DNA of 61,819 nucleotides, taken from JACDAN01 sp035707105. GTDB lineage: Bacteria > Actinomycetota > Thermoleophilia > Gaiellales > Gaiellaceae. Where the stretch lies: assembly GCA_035707105.1 (NCBI GenBank), contig DASSUI010000067.1:1-61819 (forward strand), read 5' to 3'. The notes beneath the pieces are model-generated. The model was not told where the DNA came from. It did no database searches and worked only from the letters and a program-made list of their open reading frames with translations. Numbering within the stretch: position 1 is the first letter of the stretch; every line of letters begins with the position of its first letter. Of this stretch, positions 60,256 through 61,819 are shown piece by piece. Position numbers and translations under genes: made by a program.

Positions 60256-61219
60256 CTGGCACCGAGCGGCGGGCACCTGGGCGAACCGCCTCCCACGCGA
60301 TGATCGCGGCGCCAGGGAGGGCGAGCCCGATCGTGGTGACGAAGAAGAGGAACCCCGTCGCCGCGGCGGCGTCCGCGTCGACGTCCAGGCGCGTCAGGAA
60401 GCTGACGAAGAACGCCTCACGGACCGCCAGGCCGTTGATCGTGAACGGCACGAGCATGACGAGGAAGAGCAGCGGCCCGAGCACGAAGTACGGCCGCGGC
60501 GAGAGGTCGACACCGACGGCCTCGCCGCAGAGCCAGATCGAGATGATGCGGACGATCTGGACGACCGTCGTCAACGCGAAGACCGCGAGCAGCACGGAGA
60601 CGTTGTCCCGGTACCCGTGCATCCCGCGGTAGAGCGCCCTCACCGGGCGCTCGATCCGGAGACGGGCGAGCAGCGGCCGGAACCGGCGAAGGTGACCGCG
60701 CAGGCCGCGCGAGAAGATGACGAAGCCGGCGATCACCGTGGCCACCACGAAGACGGCCTCGATCCAGAGGTAGACGCCGACGTCGTACTCGCCGACCGCG
60801 AGTGCGAGACCGAGGGCGGCGAGCATCAGCGTGGCGGCGCCGCCGATGGCACGCTCGAGGAGGACCGACCCGGCGATCGTGCCGGTGTTCCCGGGATGGC
60901 GCTTCGCCGTTTCGTAGATGCGCGCGGCGTCGCCGCCGACCGCGGTCGGGAGCACCTGGCTCGCCGCGTAGGACACGAAGTACGCGCGCGTCAGCCAGCC
61001 GAGCCGGTCCTGGATCGCCTTCGCGTCGAGGAGCCACTTCCACCGGAGCGCCATCGGCCAGGTGGTCACGAGCGTGATCCCGACGGCGAGCAGGAAGTAG
61101 CCGAGGTGGGTGTCGCCGAGGATCTCGATCGTTCGCCCGACGTCGATCTTCCAGATGACGTAGGCGGTGCAGAGCCCGGTGACGAGGAGGGTCAGGGCGA
61201 CCCGAAGCGGCTTGCTCAT
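60248..61219 (-). CDS. LPG_synthase_TM / UPF0104 family membrane protein (flippase-like)
   Basis: A 323-residue membrane protein with about eight helices, the second stand-alone MprF-like flippase half in this window (the other is at 7087). ALRWKWLLDAK, SQVLPTAVGGDAARIYET and VMLVPFTINGLAVREAFFV are the successive family segments. ATG 61219 overlaps the aminotransferase stop (ATGA). A role in moving lipid-linked sugars is inferred from context. Confidence 0.85.
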   Translation of the reverse strand: MSKPLRVALTLLVTGLCTAYVIWKIDVGRTIEILGDTHLGYFLLAVGITLVTTWPMALRWKWLLDAKAIQDRLGWLTRAYFVSYAASQVLPTAVGGDAARIYETAKRHPGNTGTIAGSVLLERAIGGAATLMLAALGLALAVGEYDVGVYLWIEAVFVVATVIAGFVIFSRGLRGHLRRFRPLLARLRIERPVRALYRGMHGYRDNVSVLLAVFALTTVVQIVRIISIWLCGEAVGVDLSPRPYFVLGPLLFLVMLVPFTINGLAVREAFFVSFLTRLDVDADAAAATGFLFFVTTIGLALPGAAIIAWEAVRPGARRSVPDA

Positions 61220-61819
61220 GCCAGGTGGGCGTGAACCCGGCGCAGGGCGTCCACTACGTCCGCGACGTCCTCGTCGGAGTGCGCCGGGGAGAGCGGCAGC
61301 GAGAGCACCTCCGCGCCGGCCCGCTCGGCGATCGGCAGCGGCGGCTGGTCGGGCAGCAGCGCGCGGTAGGCACTGAGTGTGTGCACGGGCAGGAAGTGGA
61401 TGCTCGTGGCGATGTTCTCCTCGGCGAGGAGCGCGGCGTACTCGTCGCGCGTGCCGCCCGCGCGCTCGGGGTCGACCCGGACGACGTACAGGTGGAGCGC
61501 GTGGATGTCGCGCTCGTCGCGCGCGAGCGGCGCGATCCCGTCCAGCGCGGCCACGGCCTCGTCGTAGGCGGCCACGTGCCGCTCGCGGACGGCGCGATGC
61601 GCCTCCAGCTTGTCGAGCTGCACGAGCGCGATCGCGGCGAGCACGTCCGAGAGGTTCGCCTTGTACCCGGGAACGGCAATGTCGTAGAGCGAGCCGCCGT
61701 GCCGCCGCATCAGCCGCAGCTCGCGGATCGAGTCCGCGACGTCGGAGCGGTTCGTCGTCACGAGTCCGCCCTCCCCGGCGGCGACGTTCTTCGTCGCATA
61801 GAGGGAGAAGCAGGTCGCG
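61216..61819 (-). CDS. DegT/DnrJ/EryC1/StrS-type sugar aminotransferase, 5' end outside window
   Basis: The C-terminal 200 or so residues of a PLP-dependent sugar aminotransferase. At the window edge CFSLYATKNVAAGEGG carries the Schiff-base lysine of the family, followed by NLSDVLAAIALVQLDKLE and IHFLPVHTLSAY, both typical of ArnB/PseC/WecE-type enzymes. The frame stays open to base 61819, so the N-terminal half is missing. It leads the operon running left to 57371. Confidence 0.92.
   Translation of the reverse strand, partial: ATCFSLYATKNVAAGEGGLVTTNRSDVADSIRELRLMRRHGGSLYDIAVPGYKANLSDVLAAIALVQLDKLEAHRAVRERHVAAYDEAVAALDGIAPLARDERDIHALHLYVVRVDPERAGGTRDEYAALLAEENIATSIHFLPVHTLSAYRALLPDQPPLPIAERAGAEVLSLPLSPAHSDEDVADVVDALRRVHAHLA

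Overview
This is a high-G+C window (about 70 % by eye). GTG, TTG and ATG starts are mixed, genes overlap in 4-base GTGA, ATGA or TTGA junctions, and start codons often sit a few bases behind a TAnnnT hexamer. That is the look of an actinobacterium. DUF2304, the small WYxxPxxxQ protein and the many GT4 paralogues would suit an uncultured Thermoleophilia-type lineage, but that placement is inference. No rRNA, tRNA, CRISPR array, integrase or replication origin was recognised.

Almost all of the window is one cell-surface polysaccharide locus of about 56 genes, cut at both ends: a WecA-type transferase at the left edge and a DegT-type aminotransferase at the right edge. Left part (1300-20472): an amino-sugar operon (methyltransferase, GT2, epimerase, aminotransferase), a large GT-C-like membrane protein, and an ABC-export module. 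The module holds the permease Wzm, the ATPase Wzt with a C-terminal carbohydrate-binding domain, a methyltransferase with a beta-sandwich tail, a GT4, a WbdD-like methyltransferase/kinase-like/coiled-coil protein, a GT2-GT4 fusion and another methyltransferase. A GtrB-like GT2 and a YfhO-type protein follow.

Middle part (20548-38534): opposing short operons of glycosyltransferases with a Wzx-type flippase, DUF2304, a small helical protein, two FkbM methyltransferases and a further methyltransferase. Sugar-nucleotide part (38588-44919): two GDP-mannose 4,6-dehydratase paralogues divergent from an RmlC-type epimerase, a WbaP-type initiating transferase, a secreted clan-A glycosidase and a UDP-xylose synthase.

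Right part (44996-61819): a GT2, a Wzz-type chain-length protein and a GT4; divergently a GT4, an ATP-grasp ligase and a small WcaJ/PglC-type initiating transferase; an atypical DegT-like protein with a FemAB-type GNAT; a GT4-Wzy-GT4 operon; a solitary REP-associated transposase with nearby hairpins; then a GT-C-like protein, a GT2, a UPF0104 flippase-like protein and the aminotransferase.

The locus therefore carries two export routes (ABC-type Wzm/Wzt and Wzx/Wzy/Wzz) and three types of initiating phosphoglycosyl transferase. Points most worth following are the WbdD-like putative chain terminator beside Wzm/Wzt, the GMD/GMD/RmlC-like cassette, the ATP-grasp gene, the systematic leaderless-promoter pattern and the tail-to-tail gene overlaps of up to 128 bases.
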